Positions 16,694-25,537 of a DNA stretch of 64,000 bases are shown piece by piece. How positions within the stretch are numbered: position 1 is the first letter of the stretch; every line of letters starts with the position of its first letter. The position numbers were made by a program, and so were the translations under genes. The notes below the pieces were generated by a model. It did not search any database and had not been told where the DNA came from. It was given only the letters and a program-made list of their open reading frames with translations. Source of the DNA: Sphingobium fluviale (GTDB lineage: Bacteria; Pseudomonadota; Alphaproteobacteria; Sphingomonadales; Sphingomonadaceae); assembly GCF_004122115.1 (NCBI RefSeq), contig NZ_SBKP01000002.1, forward strand, positions 62,001-126,000. The letters are read 5' to 3'.

Positions 16694-18697
16694 CTAGTTT
16701 GCCGCAACCTCGTCGCCGACGGTCGGTCCCAGTTGTAAGGCGGAAGGACGCCCCTCCTCGTGGAACCAGAGATCGACAATCTTGGCGTCATCGCTCGCTG
16801 GAAGCGGTGCGGCGCTCCTGACCTTGAAAGTGGTCGGGAGGTTCACCGAATTTCCGAACACAAGCGCATGCTGCTTTGGCAACGACGGCAAGCGACGCAG
16901 AACGCTATCGGAAATAAACGGGGTCATTTGGCGAATTTGCGAGAGGTCATCAGGATTTTGAATCCTGTGGACCACGAAGTTGGAGCATTGAGACAGCACT
17001 GTCTTCGACAACTCGCTCGGACGTTGTGAAGCTACCAAAAGGAAGAGGCCGTACTTCCGGCCTTCTTTCGATATCCGCTCGAAAATTTTGCCGGCGTCCA
17101 TGGCATATTTTGATGGGACCGAGGCGACGTAGCGATGCGCCTCCTCGAGCAGCAGGTGAACCGGGAATCGGTTGCGTGGATCGGCTCGCCTTAGCTGGCG
17201 AAAAATCATCCGGGCAGTCACGGCACTGACGAGTTCGACGACTTCATCCTCAACGGCGTTCATGTCGATTAGGATGATCTGAGCAGTCTTGGTGTGGACC
17301 GTGCCTGAGGCCTGCAAACCCAAAAGGCCCGCGATAAACGCAGAGGGTTCTCCACCCGCGCAAGCTTCGTGTCGCAGAAAGGCATAGTCCGACCTCTCCT
17401 CTAGCGCCTTGAACCGCGTCACCATTTGGGAGCAGTAGTCTCGGATCTGGCGGTTGCCGTGCGCCTCCTGGTATAGGATCGCCAAATCGATCGCGTCACC
17501 TAGAACCGCGAAATCGAACGGCGAGCCATCATAATCAGGAAACTTCAGATCCGGATCAATAAAGCCGTTACTACCGTCGGTACCGGCGAGATAAACGTAG
17601 GCACTCTGTAGGCCTGGCATATTGCCATAGCTTACAGTGATCCACGCGCCGATCTTTGCGGCGTTGATTTCCTGCGTCCTAAATCGCTGCAGAATGCCAC
17701 GGATTCTTGTTTCCTTTGCACCAGGTTGGGTCTCATCGCTTAGTATCTGAGCGATGCACGTGGCCAAGATGTGATTGCGATAGACGTTTAGCTGAGCGCC
17801 CTGCGATTGGCCAAACAAGGTCGAGAGCCCGAGTGCCATCCGGAGGATTGGTAACTGAGTTCGCTCGCTCGCCTGGAGGAGCAGCTCCCATTCTGACAAA
17901 TCCAGAAACCAGTGCGGAAGGCGAAATCGGTTCGGAGACGCCGATCCATCGAGGATCACCCGCTCGACGCCGATCTTGCCTCCCTTGGCGATCTCGTCAA
18001 ACGCGGAATGATATTCGCCGTTGACGTCGAGCACCACAAACGTCGCGCCGCGCGCATGGTGCTCATCCACCTTTTCGAAAAGCGCTTGGAGGACGGAAGC
18101 GATTGTGCAGGATTTGCCGCTTCCCGTGTTGCCGAGGACCGCAACATGGCCGCCAAAAAAATCGTCTATGCGCACCTTTACTTGGTAGTCTTCGAAGATC
18201 ACCGACTGCCCGATTCCGAGGTTGCGCATCCGGGTCGCTTCTGGAGGGGCGCAAGGATTGTTAAGGTAGCCCACTGAAGGAACGCAATCGCCGTCGGTAT
18301 CGAAGATGCGGTCGAGCTCGGAGTCGAGCGCGTAGAGGGCGTCCGCGAAGAGCGACGGAAAGACCGAGACGCCAAACCGGAACTTGCCTTTGGTTTGCAT
18401 AGGCAACATGCCTACTGGCACGACGTCGAGATATTTCGCGGATTGCGCACGATCGAGCGCGTCACCGTCGTCCTTAGTCGCACTGCTGTCGCGCTCGCGC
18501 AAGCCGACCACTTCCGCGACAACGTAGTCTGATTGAGCGGGGATCATTAGGAATGACCCGAGCCGTGCGACGTAGTGAATGTCATCGAACCCGACGACCG
18601 TAAAATTATCCGTGCCGCGAAGCATCTCGATGACAAACTTGTCCGCTGCGACCGAGATCAGCTTGCCAATCGCGCGCTTGCGATCGTCACTGCTCAC
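16694..18697 (-). CDS. herA: HerA-like DNA-translocating ATPase of a SIR2-HerA defence system
   Basis: Hexameric FtsK/HerA-class ATPase. The 667-aa protein has an N-terminal HAS-barrel-like part (residues ~8-65, GKLISVAADKFVIEML), Walker A LGNTGSGKS (188-196), the insert with VVLDVNGEYHSAF, a Walker B region FPVHLLLEEAHRY near 500 and a sensor/arginine segment (LFLLVASQRPSEL). Its GTG start at 18697 overlaps the SIR2 gene by 11 bases and has aaaggagga before it. In characterised SIR2-HerA systems the two proteins assemble into a large complex in which HerA controls NAD hydrolysis by SIR2. It is followed by the exonuclease gene. Confidence 0.9.
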   Translation of the reverse strand: MSSDDRKRAIGKLISVAADKFVIEMLRGTDNFTVVGFDDIHYVARLGSFLMIPAQSDYVVAEVVGLRERDSSATKDDGDALDRAQSAKYLDVVPVGMLPMQTKGKFRFGVSVFPSLFADALYALDSELDRIFDTDGDCVPSVGYLNNPCAPPEATRMRNLGIGQSVIFEDYQVKVRIDDFFGGHVAVLGNTGSGKSCTIASVLQALFEKVDEHHARGATFVVLDVNGEYHSAFDEIAKGGKIGVERVILDGSASPNRFRLPHWFLDLSEWELLLQASERTQLPILRMALGLSTLFGQSQGAQLNVYRNHILATCIAQILSDETQPGAKETRIRGILQRFRTQEINAAKIGAWITVSYGNMPGLQSAYVYLAGTDGSNGFIDPDLKFPDYDGSPFDFAVLGDAIDLAILYQEAHGNRQIRDYCSQMVTRFKALEERSDYAFLRHEACAGGEPSAFIAGLLGLQASGTVHTKTAQIILIDMNAVEDEVVELVSAVTARMIFRQLRRADPRNRFPVHLLLEEAHRYVASVPSKYAMDAGKIFERISKEGRKYGLFLLVASQRPSELSKTVLSQCSNFVVHRIQNPDDLSQIRQMTPFISDSVLRRLPSLPKQHALVFGNSVNLPTTFKVRSAAPLPASDDAKIVDLWFHEEGRPSALQLGPTVGDEVAAN

Positions 18698-19985
18698 CGT
18701 TTCCTCCTTTGCCGCTCATCGTTTCAAGGACACGCTGCACGGCGTCGTCGATCCGTTCGGTCGGACGCTGTGGCAGGAAGTGTTCGACGATGCTGTCGAA
18801 ATAGTGCGCCCGCTTACCGTCCGGGGCGTCACCCCCGATGATCCAGATCCTTGGATCTGCCAGGTCTCGGAGTTTTCCGATCTCACCGTTCGACGCCGGA
18901 TCAGCGAAGACGATAAGCCGGAACGTGGGGATAGTGAGGGCCTGATAGATGATGTGATTGAGGTGCTCGTCACCGAACGCGAAGCCGGCGGTGATGAGAA
19001 CGCTCTGCTCACGCACGATCCGCGACTGAAACTCGCGAAACAGATCGGCGTAGGGCGAACCAAGGCTCGAATTCTGCTTAGCCGGCGTCGGGTAGATCAT
19101 CATCCGCGCCGGGCTATCTTGGGGCCAAAGCTCGCGAACGGGGAAGAGTCCGTGATCGTCCTCGGTCCAGCTCAAGGAGCCGTGCAGCTTGCACAGATAG
19201 ACGAAGCCATCGACAGCTGACCATTTCCGGCTGGCGATATCAAGTTGCTCGGCAAGCGCGTAGCGAAACGTAGCTGGGTTGAACCGGCGTTCGACAACAC
19301 CGGAGAAGCCGTTCGCGTAGGGCAGGCCGAGCCGGTCCATCGCGCGTTCGCTGAACAAATCGTAGTTGGTAGTGAAAACCCAAGGGCGCGGGAGCGACCG
19401 GTCGCGCAACACTAATTTGCGATAAAATGATTCGTAGAGCGTGAGGACAGCAGTGTCTCCATGGGCAAACAGACCATCTGTACACCGTTCCCAGAGGAAG
19501 CTCTTCACCTTATTGATGATCAGCTCGACTTTTTCGCTGCTGGCAGCATGTTCAGTCTTCGTGCTTCGCGTGAACACGAAGCGTAGGCTGAATAGCAATT
19601 CCATCAAGCGTTCGAGATTGCGCGAATATTCTGTTCCATCAAGCTCGGCACCGAGCTTCTTGAGGAAATCAACATCGGCCTGATCGAGTGACCAAGCCGG
19701 CGACGGAATTAACTCAAGGTCATCGTCATACTCTGGCGGCTTGGGATATCCGCAGAATTCTTTTGCGAGTGGGGCCATGGTCGGTATTCCGCGCTCAAGC
19801 CCCTCCGACCATAATGACGAACACCCGGCGCCCAGCAAGACTGCGACGTTGCGCGCGTTCATCGCTTCGCTAACTGCCTTACGGACCTGCTCCGGCCCCG
19901 TGCTCCAGTCGAGCGTTGCGCTCGCCGCTTCACCTCCGCGCAAGAATTTGAAAGTAGGTTTTGCGCCGGCCTCGCTATCCGCCAT
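18687..19985 (-). CDS. SIR2-family NADase of a SIR2-HerA defence system
   Basis: The 432-aa protein has the NAD-binding loop VAVLLGAGCSSLWSEG (48-62), TTNYD at 205-209 and CKLHGSLSW with the catalytic-type His268. A later FGDEHLNHIIYQAL segment is also typical of SIR2 defence proteins. It is first in the operon SIR2-herA-exonuclease. Its stop overlaps herA, so expression is coupled. ATG 19985 is chosen because aagggg lies ~7 bases before it; an in-frame ATG at 19991 lies too close to the same site. It is clearly different from the SIR2 domain of the ThsA-like protein and lacks SLOG. Confidence 0.87.
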   Translation of the reverse strand: MADSEAGAKPTFKFLRGGEAASATLDWSTGPEQVRKAVSEAMNARNVAVLLGAGCSSLWSEGLERGIPTMAPLAKEFCGYPKPPEYDDDLELIPSPAWSLDQADVDFLKKLGAELDGTEYSRNLERLMELLFSLRFVFTRSTKTEHAASSEKVELIINKVKSFLWERCTDGLFAHGDTAVLTLYESFYRKLVLRDRSLPRPWVFTTNYDLFSERAMDRLGLPYANGFSGVVERRFNPATFRYALAEQLDIASRKWSAVDGFVYLCKLHGSLSWTEDDHGLFPVRELWPQDSPARMMIYPTPAKQNSSLGSPYADLFREFQSRIVREQSVLITAGFAFGDEHLNHIIYQALTIPTFRLIVFADPASNGEIGKLRDLADPRIWIIGGDAPDGKRAHYFDSIVEHFLPQRPTERIDDAVQRVLETMSGKGGNGEQ

Positions 19986-20104
19986 AAACATTCCCCTTAG
20001 AGTCTGGCGCTTAAATATATCGAACCGCCGCACCCAAATGTCGCTATCGTAAGAACTGACGGTCCGCACCTAAAGGCCAAAACGTGACCGCAAACGTCTC
20101 AGAT

Positions 20105-20178
20105 GGTGCCGGCCTGAAGGCCGACACCGATGTGCTGGAATGTCCCCTAGCCCAATCTACGTCTCCGTAAGGAGACGT
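20105..20178. repeat. two strong inverted repeats upstream of the SIR2-HerA operon
   Basis: GGTGCCGGCC-TGAA-GGCCGACACC (20105-20128) pairs over 10 positions with one mismatch. ACGTCTCC-GTAA-GGAGACGT (20159-20178) is a perfect 8-bp repeat. Both lie in the ~240-base spacer between the GIY-YIG gene stop and the SIR2 start, about 120-200 bases upstream of SIR2 translation. Neither has a T-run on the appropriate side. They may be operators of the SIR2 promoter or a terminator zone. Confidence 0.45.
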
Positions 20179-20222
20179 TCCGGACTGTCCGCAATCATTG
20201 CCGCAAACCACAAGTCCTCGCG

Positions 20223-21416
20223 TCACACTGCCGGAATGAACCGGGCATTGGTGGTATCATATCTGTATTCCGTGATGCTCCCGTCGCTGATCCTGGTGAC
20301 CAGCTCATTGATCGCGCTGAGCGGCGCTAGAAACCATTCGCGAGGCTGAACGGTCTTGCCGAAGCGGTCGCCGGCAGAGAGATCGAGCCTTGCTGGCGCA
20401 AGCGCGCGATGGATCAGGTTCTCCAGCTTGGCCCGATTGATGTTGTAGAGCCGGTACTCGGCCACAACCTCGACGTCAGCGAGGAGGAAGGTCGGGTCGT
20501 TCCTTGCATTTGCAATCCGGCTCGCCACAGGCTGGCCGGTCACACCGATCTTGTGGATCAGTTCGCGATGTTCATCGACATAGGGATGGGCCGACTTGCT
20601 GCGCAACACATAGATGGTCCCGCTGGCGAGATCATCGGGTTCAGCGGTATCGCCAAACAACGGCCCCGCGCTTTGTTCGGTGATCCGGCGCGCGGTTTCG
20701 TCGCGATATAGCGCCTTCTGGAAGGAACGTGACAGGACGCTGGCTTCCGTGGCGTTATCGTAGATTACCCGGACCCGGCGGTCCTTGCGCTCGTACTGCG
20801 TTACAAACTCGTCAGTCGAAGCGGCGACATAGGCCAGCTGACCGCCGACAATGAAGAAATTTCCGGGCTGGATCTCCGCCAGCGTCACCTCGGTCTGGTC
20901 GAGCACCTTGGCTTGGCGATTTCCCGATTCGAGATCGGCCTGAATCCGTTGGAACAGCGGCTTGAACGTGTCGAAATCTTCGCACCGTTCGCGGTTAGCG
21001 ATTTCTTCGGCTGCCCGCTTCTCGGCCCGCGGGGTGACGTGGCGAAGCTGGAAGATGTCGTCGTCGGCACCGGGTTCGATGCCCAGTTCGGCGAGAAGGG
21101 CCGTATCATCGAGGCCTACTGGTGCCGTGGCGACGAGAGGGGAGCTGTTGAGAATGTCACCCGTATCCAACGCCGCCAGCAGTTCGCGAGCTTCGGGTTG
21201 AGCGCGCAGGCGATCCAGACGCACGGCATAGAGCCGCTCGAAAATATCACGATCTTCGCCGTGCTGCGGCAGGCGGCCGTGTTCGGTCACGAAACGCTGA
21301 ATATCCTCGAACCCGGCAATGATCCGCTCCTGCAGCGGGGTCAGCGACCGCGCAGGCTCCGTTGCCGTCTCGACGCCTAGTTCCGCCAGAAGTTCAAGGT
21401 CGCTCAATTCAGCCAT
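20223..21416 (-). CDS. GIY-YIG nuclease protein of a restriction-like cassette
   Basis: The 397-aa protein carries a C-terminal GIY-YIG domain of the T5orf172/MUG113 type (GTIYVLRSKSAHP, then IHKIGVTGQPVASRIANA, ending in AKLENLIHRALAPARL with the metal-binding Glu, and PREWFLAPLSAINE). The N-terminal ~280 residues are not recognised but contain a repeated motif, DLELLAELGVE near residue 6 and DTALLAELGIE near 112. Its ATG at 21416 overlaps the helicase stop by 8 bases, so the nuclease is coupled to the helicase. The likely role is DNA cleavage after translocation by the helicase. Confidence 0.85.
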   Translation of the reverse strand: MAELSDLELLAELGVETATEPARSLTPLQERIIAGFEDIQRFVTEHGRLPQHGEDRDIFERLYAVRLDRLRAQPEARELLAALDTGDILNSSPLVATAPVGLDDTALLAELGIEPGADDDIFQLRHVTPRAEKRAAEEIANRERCEDFDTFKPLFQRIQADLESGNRQAKVLDQTEVTLAEIQPGNFFIVGGQLAYVAASTDEFVTQYERKDRRVRVIYDNATEASVLSRSFQKALYRDETARRITEQSAGPLFGDTAEPDDLASGTIYVLRSKSAHPYVDEHRELIHKIGVTGQPVASRIANARNDPTFLLADVEVVAEYRLYNINRAKLENLIHRALAPARLDLSAGDRFGKTVQPREWFLAPLSAINELVTRISDGSITEYRYDTTNARFIPAV

Positions 21417-23472
21417 CAGCGGCTGCCTTCGTCGCATGGCGCTGGAGGAAGGCGACGCCTTCCGCCATCTTGCGCTCCCAGGCATCCTGCGAGGTCAGCG
21501 AGGGCAGCCGGCCCCGCTCGCGCTTGAACTCGAGCGCACGCTCGGTCAGCGCGCGGGCATCCTCGTAGGTCAGCTTGTCCTTCTTGGCGTTGATCACTGC
21601 CTGGACCTGCAACAGCGTCTTTTCATCCATCGCCTTGGCAAGCACGGCGTAGGTCGCGCTGAAAGGATTGACCCGGTCGATGAGATCAATGTCGAGGTCG
21701 GTGACGCTAAGCGCGAATTTGCGCACGCCGTCGATGAATGCGGTATTGGCCTTGAGATCACCATCGACGCTGGCGCCGCCAATCGCAGCCTTCGCCTGCT
21801 GAGTCAGCGTCATGGCGGCGATTGCGTGCTGGCGCACCGCCTCCTGGTCCTCTGCACTAAGTTCGGGGTACTTCTCCCGGATGATCTTGCCCATCTTCAG
21901 CTGGGTCAGCTCCTCCGGCACGACTTCCGGGTCGAACATGCCGCGCTCCAGCGCAGCCTTGTCCTGCACGAAGCTGGCGATCACCTCGTTCAGGTCTTCA
22001 CGACAGATGCGGGTTGCCTCAATGCTGGTGGGCAGCTTCAGACCCTTGATCTCGAAATGCATCTGGCCCTGGGCATTGACGCCGACGTTGAGCTCGCCCT
22101 CCTTGTAGCCGTCCTCGCCATAGTCGAAGCCCGGCTTGGGGCCGGCGTCCTTGGGCGTGAAATCAAAGCGCGGTGCCAGCACCTGTTCCATCAGCAGGCT
22201 GGCCGCAATTGCCTTCAGGTAGTCGTTGATCGCATCGACCACGAGCGGGTCATCCGCCGCCGGCTCCGCAATCAGGTTGGTGAAGCGGGCGCGGGTCTTT
22301 CCCGGGGCATCGCGGGTGGCGCGGCCGATGATCTGAATGATCTCGGTCAGGCTCGAGCGATATCCGACGGTCAGGGCATGTTCGCACCAGATCCAGTCGA
22401 AGCCTTCCTTCGCCATGCCCAGTGCGATGATCACGTCGACGAAATCGCGGTTTTCGCGCGCCTTGGGAGACTTGAGCGCCGAAACCACCCGGTCTCGCTT
22501 GGCGGCATCGTCGTCGACCAGATCGGCCACCTTGATAGCATGACCAGCCGTCGTGCGGATCAGGTGGAAGCCTGTCTCGGGATCGACACCCTGCCAATCT
22601 CCGAGGTGGTTCATGATGTCCTCGGCCTCGCGGTGCTTGTCTTTGAGGCTTTCCTTCGAATTGACCGACGGGATGTGGACGATGGTTTTCACCGTCGGGT
22701 CCAGCAGCGCCGAAATCTTCTCTGTGTAGGGACCGGTGTAGAAGCTGTAGCCGATGTCGAGCACCTTGAGGTGTTCGTACCCGTTGAGCTGCTCGTAATA
22801 GGTGTAGGTGACGGTCTCGAACCGGGTCTCGTCCTCCGGAGCCAGCACGGGAATCGCATCGCCCCGGAAATAGCTGCCAGTCATCGCGACGATGTGCGCC
22901 TTGTCGCGCCCGATCAGCTGCGCAAGCTGGGCGCCGAGCCGGTTGCCGGCATCGGCGGAGACGTGGTGGAACTCGTCGATGGCCACCAGGCGGTTGTCGA
23001 ACGCCTCGACCCCCAATTCATCGAACGCAAAGCGGAATGTCGCGTGGGTGCAGACCAGCACCTTGGCATCGCTGGTGAGGAATTCGCCGACCGCCTTCAC
23101 CTTGGACTTGGCGACCTTGGGATCGTCGGCGCCCGGTGTGTTGCACAGGTTCCACTGCGGAGCGACCACCCAGTCGGTATAGAAACCGTACTTGCTCAGC
23201 GGCTCGCTGCCGAAGCTTGCTCCGATCGAGCGTTCGGGCACGCAGATGATCGCTTGGCAGACGCCCTGATTGGCCAGTTTGTCGAGCGCAACGAACATCA
23301 GCGCGCGGCTCTTGCCCGAGGCCGGCGGCGACTTGATCAGGAGGTATTGCTCGCCGCGCTTTTCATAGGCGCGCGCCTGCATGGGCCGCATGCCCAGCTC
23401 GTCCGATTTCGCCGATGCGCCGGTGTGGGCTGTCTTGAAGGAGACGGCGGGAATGATCTTTTCATCAGCCAT
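21409..23472 (-). CDS. DEAD/DEAH-type helicase of a restriction-like cassette
   Basis: SF2 helicase/translocase of 687 aa resembling the motor parts of type I and III restriction enzymes. Walker A is SPPASGKS (48-55), the Walker B box is DEFH (166-169), motif III is MTGSYF, and motif VI lies in IIQIIGRATRDAPGKTRARF. The C-terminal ~250 residues are helical and unassigned. It starts 7 bases after the fic stop and overlaps the GIY-YIG gene, so the three form one transcription unit. It probably supplies ATP-driven DNA translocation for the separate nuclease. Confidence 0.88.
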   Translation of the reverse strand: MADEKIIPAVSFKTAHTGASAKSDELGMRPMQARAYEKRGEQYLLIKSPPASGKSRALMFVALDKLANQGVCQAIICVPERSIGASFGSEPLSKYGFYTDWVVAPQWNLCNTPGADDPKVAKSKVKAVGEFLTSDAKVLVCTHATFRFAFDELGVEAFDNRLVAIDEFHHVSADAGNRLGAQLAQLIGRDKAHIVAMTGSYFRGDAIPVLAPEDETRFETVTYTYYEQLNGYEHLKVLDIGYSFYTGPYTEKISALLDPTVKTIVHIPSVNSKESLKDKHREAEDIMNHLGDWQGVDPETGFHLIRTTAGHAIKVADLVDDDAAKRDRVVSALKSPKARENRDFVDVIIALGMAKEGFDWIWCEHALTVGYRSSLTEIIQIIGRATRDAPGKTRARFTNLIAEPAADDPLVVDAINDYLKAIAASLLMEQVLAPRFDFTPKDAGPKPGFDYGEDGYKEGELNVGVNAQGQMHFEIKGLKLPTSIEATRICREDLNEVIASFVQDKAALERGMFDPEVVPEELTQLKMGKIIREKYPELSAEDQEAVRQHAIAAMTLTQQAKAAIGGASVDGDLKANTAFIDGVRKFALSVTDLDIDLIDRVNPFSATYAVLAKAMDEKTLLQVQAVINAKKDKLTYEDARALTERALEFKRERGRLPSLTSQDAWERKMAEGVAFLQRHATKAAADG

Positions 23473-23479
23473 GCGGCAA

Positions 23480-24616
23480 TTACTTTCGGAACAGTTCGAG
23501 ATAGTCGTGGAACAGGAAGAGTCGGTTTCGCCTCTGACCTGTCACCTCCAGAAGCACGCCATGTTCCACCATATCACTGATTAGCGAGGCGGCCGTATTG
23601 GTCGTAGTGGACAGCATCACGGTGACGGCCTTCACGTCGACGACTGGGCGAGCATAGAGATTGCGCATCAGCTGTTGGGCATTTTCCTGACGACGATGGC
23701 TGAAACGGGGCAATACTTCGCGTTCGATCCTCTCCTTGAGCGCCAGAATCGCCCGGAACACGCCGGCTGACGCGCGAGCGGTTTCCTCTACGCCGTGCAG
23801 AAAGAAGATCAGCCAATCGCGCAGGTGGTTACCCTGGCGCACGGCCATCATATGGTCGACATAGGCCGTTTTGTTCCGCTCGAAGTAGTCCGACAGATAC
23901 AGCGCGGGCTTCACCAACAACCGTTCCGAGGCAAGGTAGAGCGAGATCATCAGCCGGCCCAATCGCCCGTTGCCATCAAGGAACGGGTGGATCGTCTCGA
24001 ACTGGTAGTGCGCGATCGCGATCTTGATCAGCGGCGGCACCATGATCTCGGCATTGTGCAGGAACTTTTCGAGGTCGCTCATCAGCTCCGGCACGTGGTC
24101 GTGGTGCGGCGGAACGAAGGCTGCATTCTTCAGGCTCACCCCTATCCAGTTCTGGCTGATGCGGAATTCACCCGGCCTCTTGGTCTCGCCGCGCACTCCG
24201 TCGAGCAGAATGGCGTGGGTATCGCGCAGCAGGCGATTCGACAGGGGAAGGCGTTCCAGGCTTTCGATCGCGAAGGTGATGGCGCGAATGTAGTTCTGCA
24301 CCTCACTCCAGTCATCGCGCACTTCAGGCAGCAGATCCTCTGCATCCTTGAACGCATCTTCGATGTTGGTCTGGGTGCCTTCGATACGGCTTGATTGCGT
24401 GGCTTCCTTGGCCACGTACATGCGTATGAAGAATTCTATGTCGGGAATCAGCTGGGCAAAGGCATTAAGCTCGCCAAGCGCCCGGTCTGCCTGGCCAAGC
24501 AGCTGTAGCACCTGCGGATCGGATATCGTCCAGCCATGGTTGATCGCTTCTGGCAGGAAGCTGCGATATTCCAGCTGGGGTTCGTGCCGCCCCGCCTGAT
24601 AGGCTGAAAGATCCAT
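23480..24616 (-). CDS. Fic-family protein (putative AMP transferase)
   Basis: The 378-aa protein has the complete Fic motif HPFLDGNGRLGR (210-221) with catalytic His210, so nucleotide transfer from ATP to a protein hydroxyl is possible. An inhibitory-helix motif of the form S-x3-E-G (SSRIEG, 75-80) lies N-terminal to the Fic core, which makes it a self-inhibited class II Fic. The C-terminal ~80 residues look like a winged helix (VKAVTVMLSTTTNTAASLISDM). ATG 24616 gives the usual start; a TTG 21 bases upstream is possible. The gene sits between the methyltransferase half and the helicase-nuclease half of the cassette, so it may regulate or guard the nuclease. Confidence 0.87.
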   Translation of the reverse strand: MDLSAYQAGRHEPQLEYRSFLPEAINHGWTISDPQVLQLLGQADRALGELNAFAQLIPDIEFFIRMYVAKEATQSSRIEGTQTNIEDAFKDAEDLLPEVRDDWSEVQNYIRAITFAIESLERLPLSNRLLRDTHAILLDGVRGETKRPGEFRISQNWIGVSLKNAAFVPPHHDHVPELMSDLEKFLHNAEIMVPPLIKIAIAHYQFETIHPFLDGNGRLGRLMISLYLASERLLVKPALYLSDYFERNKTAYVDHMMAVRQGNHLRDWLIFFLHGVEETARASAGVFRAILALKERIEREVLPRFSHRRQENAQQLMRNLYARPVVDVKAVTVMLSTTTNTAASLISDMVEHGVLLEVTGQRRNRLFLFHDYLELFRK

Positions 24617-24656
24617 ATTTGAGAAAGCGCCCCTCAATTTGCCATTGGAATTTCCA

Positions 24657-24743
24657 TATGTCAGATTCGCGCTGACACAAAATCCTTATTTCAGATTTTG
24701 GCGCATTTTCTGACTTACGAAAATCACTATGTCAAATTCACGC
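24657..24743. repeat. three imperfect direct repeats upstream of the fic gene
   Basis: TATGTCAGATTCGCGC (24657-24672) and TATGTCAAATTCACGC (24728-24743) share 14 of 16 bases. TATTTCAGATTTTGGCGC (24687-24704) is a looser copy. They lie in the 138-base spacer between the fic start and the stop of the preceding gene, 41 to 127 bases upstream of the fic ATG. The uneven spacing excludes a CRISPR array. Operator copies for a cassette regulator are the simplest explanation. Confidence 0.5.
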
Positions 24744-24775
24744 CTTGAGATGGGCGCCAGGAAGAAGGATGCGGA

Positions 24776-25531
24776 TCAGGCCTCAGTCCGGTCTTTCTCG
24801 ATGGCTTTTTCAAGCCATTTCGGCAGATCGTTGATCTGCGATGCAAACGTGTTTTCCCGGACGTCCTGCCAGAACGCGACGATGGCATCGGAGAACCGAT
24901 CAAGATCATCGTCGGCTACGGTGAGGTCGGTATAGTCAGGCGGAAAACGCAGCAGCGGCTCGGGGAAATCATCGCGCTTCAGGAACTGCGGAGCATCCTT
25001 GCGCAGCTTTTCAAAGGATATGCCCTCGCCATGCTTGTAGACGTTCACGACGAGGTGGCATTGATGCAGCGGCTGGAAATAGGGGCGTGAACGGACAGGC
25101 CAGTCCCAGCATTCCAGAAAGTCGAAAAGCTGGTCGATGGTTGCCTTCCAAAGTGCTGCCCGCGTGTGACTGCCATGGATAAGCCGACCCAGTTCGCGCG
25201 TGATCCAATCGCGCAGCTGCTTTTCCCATTCGTGGTACATGCCCGCGATCACGCTCAATCGCGTCGCCTTCTGCAGGTCTTCGAGTTGCAGGTAGAATGA
25301 GGCGCTTTCGTCCCATGCCTGCTGATATGCATCCGCAGGATCATCCCGGTCAGGATTGAAGTAAGGTGCCCGACTGGCCAACCAGTCCTCTGCGTACCGG
25401 TCTGCATCCTCTTTCATGGTGCCGAACTGTGACAGCAGGCGTGTTCTGGCCTCCGACACATAGAACTGATGGCTAGCGATCAAGCCGTCGCGAAACGGCC
25501 CCCACATCTGGAACAGGACCCGGTCGACCAT
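24776..25531 (-). CDS. uncharacterised protein of the restriction-like cassette
   Basis: I do not recognise this 251-aa soluble protein. It is rich in aromatic and acidic residues and probably mostly helical (LIASHQFYVSEARTRLLSQF, YHEWEKQLRDWITRELGRLI, DQLFDFLECWDWPVRSRPYFQ), with an acidic end (DLTVADDDLDRFSDAIVAFWQ). The WEKQLRDW and HQCHLVVNVYKHGEG segments look conserved. It starts 6 bases after the methyltransferase stop and is surely co-transcribed with it. It could be a specificity or stability partner of the methyltransferase, or the sensor for the Fic/helicase part; nothing in the sequence decides. Confidence 0.6.
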   Translation of the reverse strand: MVDRVLFQMWGPFRDGLIASHQFYVSEARTRLLSQFGTMKEDADRYAEDWLASRAPYFNPDRDDPADAYQQAWDESASFYLQLEDLQKATRLSVIAGMYHEWEKQLRDWITRELGRLIHGSHTRAALWKATIDQLFDFLECWDWPVRSRPYFQPLHQCHLVVNVYKHGEGISFEKLRKDAPQFLKRDDFPEPLLRFPPDYTDLTVADDDLDRFSDAIVAFWQDVRENTFASQINDLPKWLEKAIEKDRTEA

Positions 25532-25537
25532 TAATCG

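Noticed and set aside
21319-23580. 753-codon plus-strand frame opposite the helicase gene
   Set aside because: It mirrors the GC-rich third positions of the helicase on the other strand, has no recognisable domain, and the minus-strand protein has all helicase motifs.
24638-24775. Possible short CRISPR array
   Set aside because: Only three imperfect copies with unequal spacing (30 and 41 bases) and no cas genes anywhere in the window.
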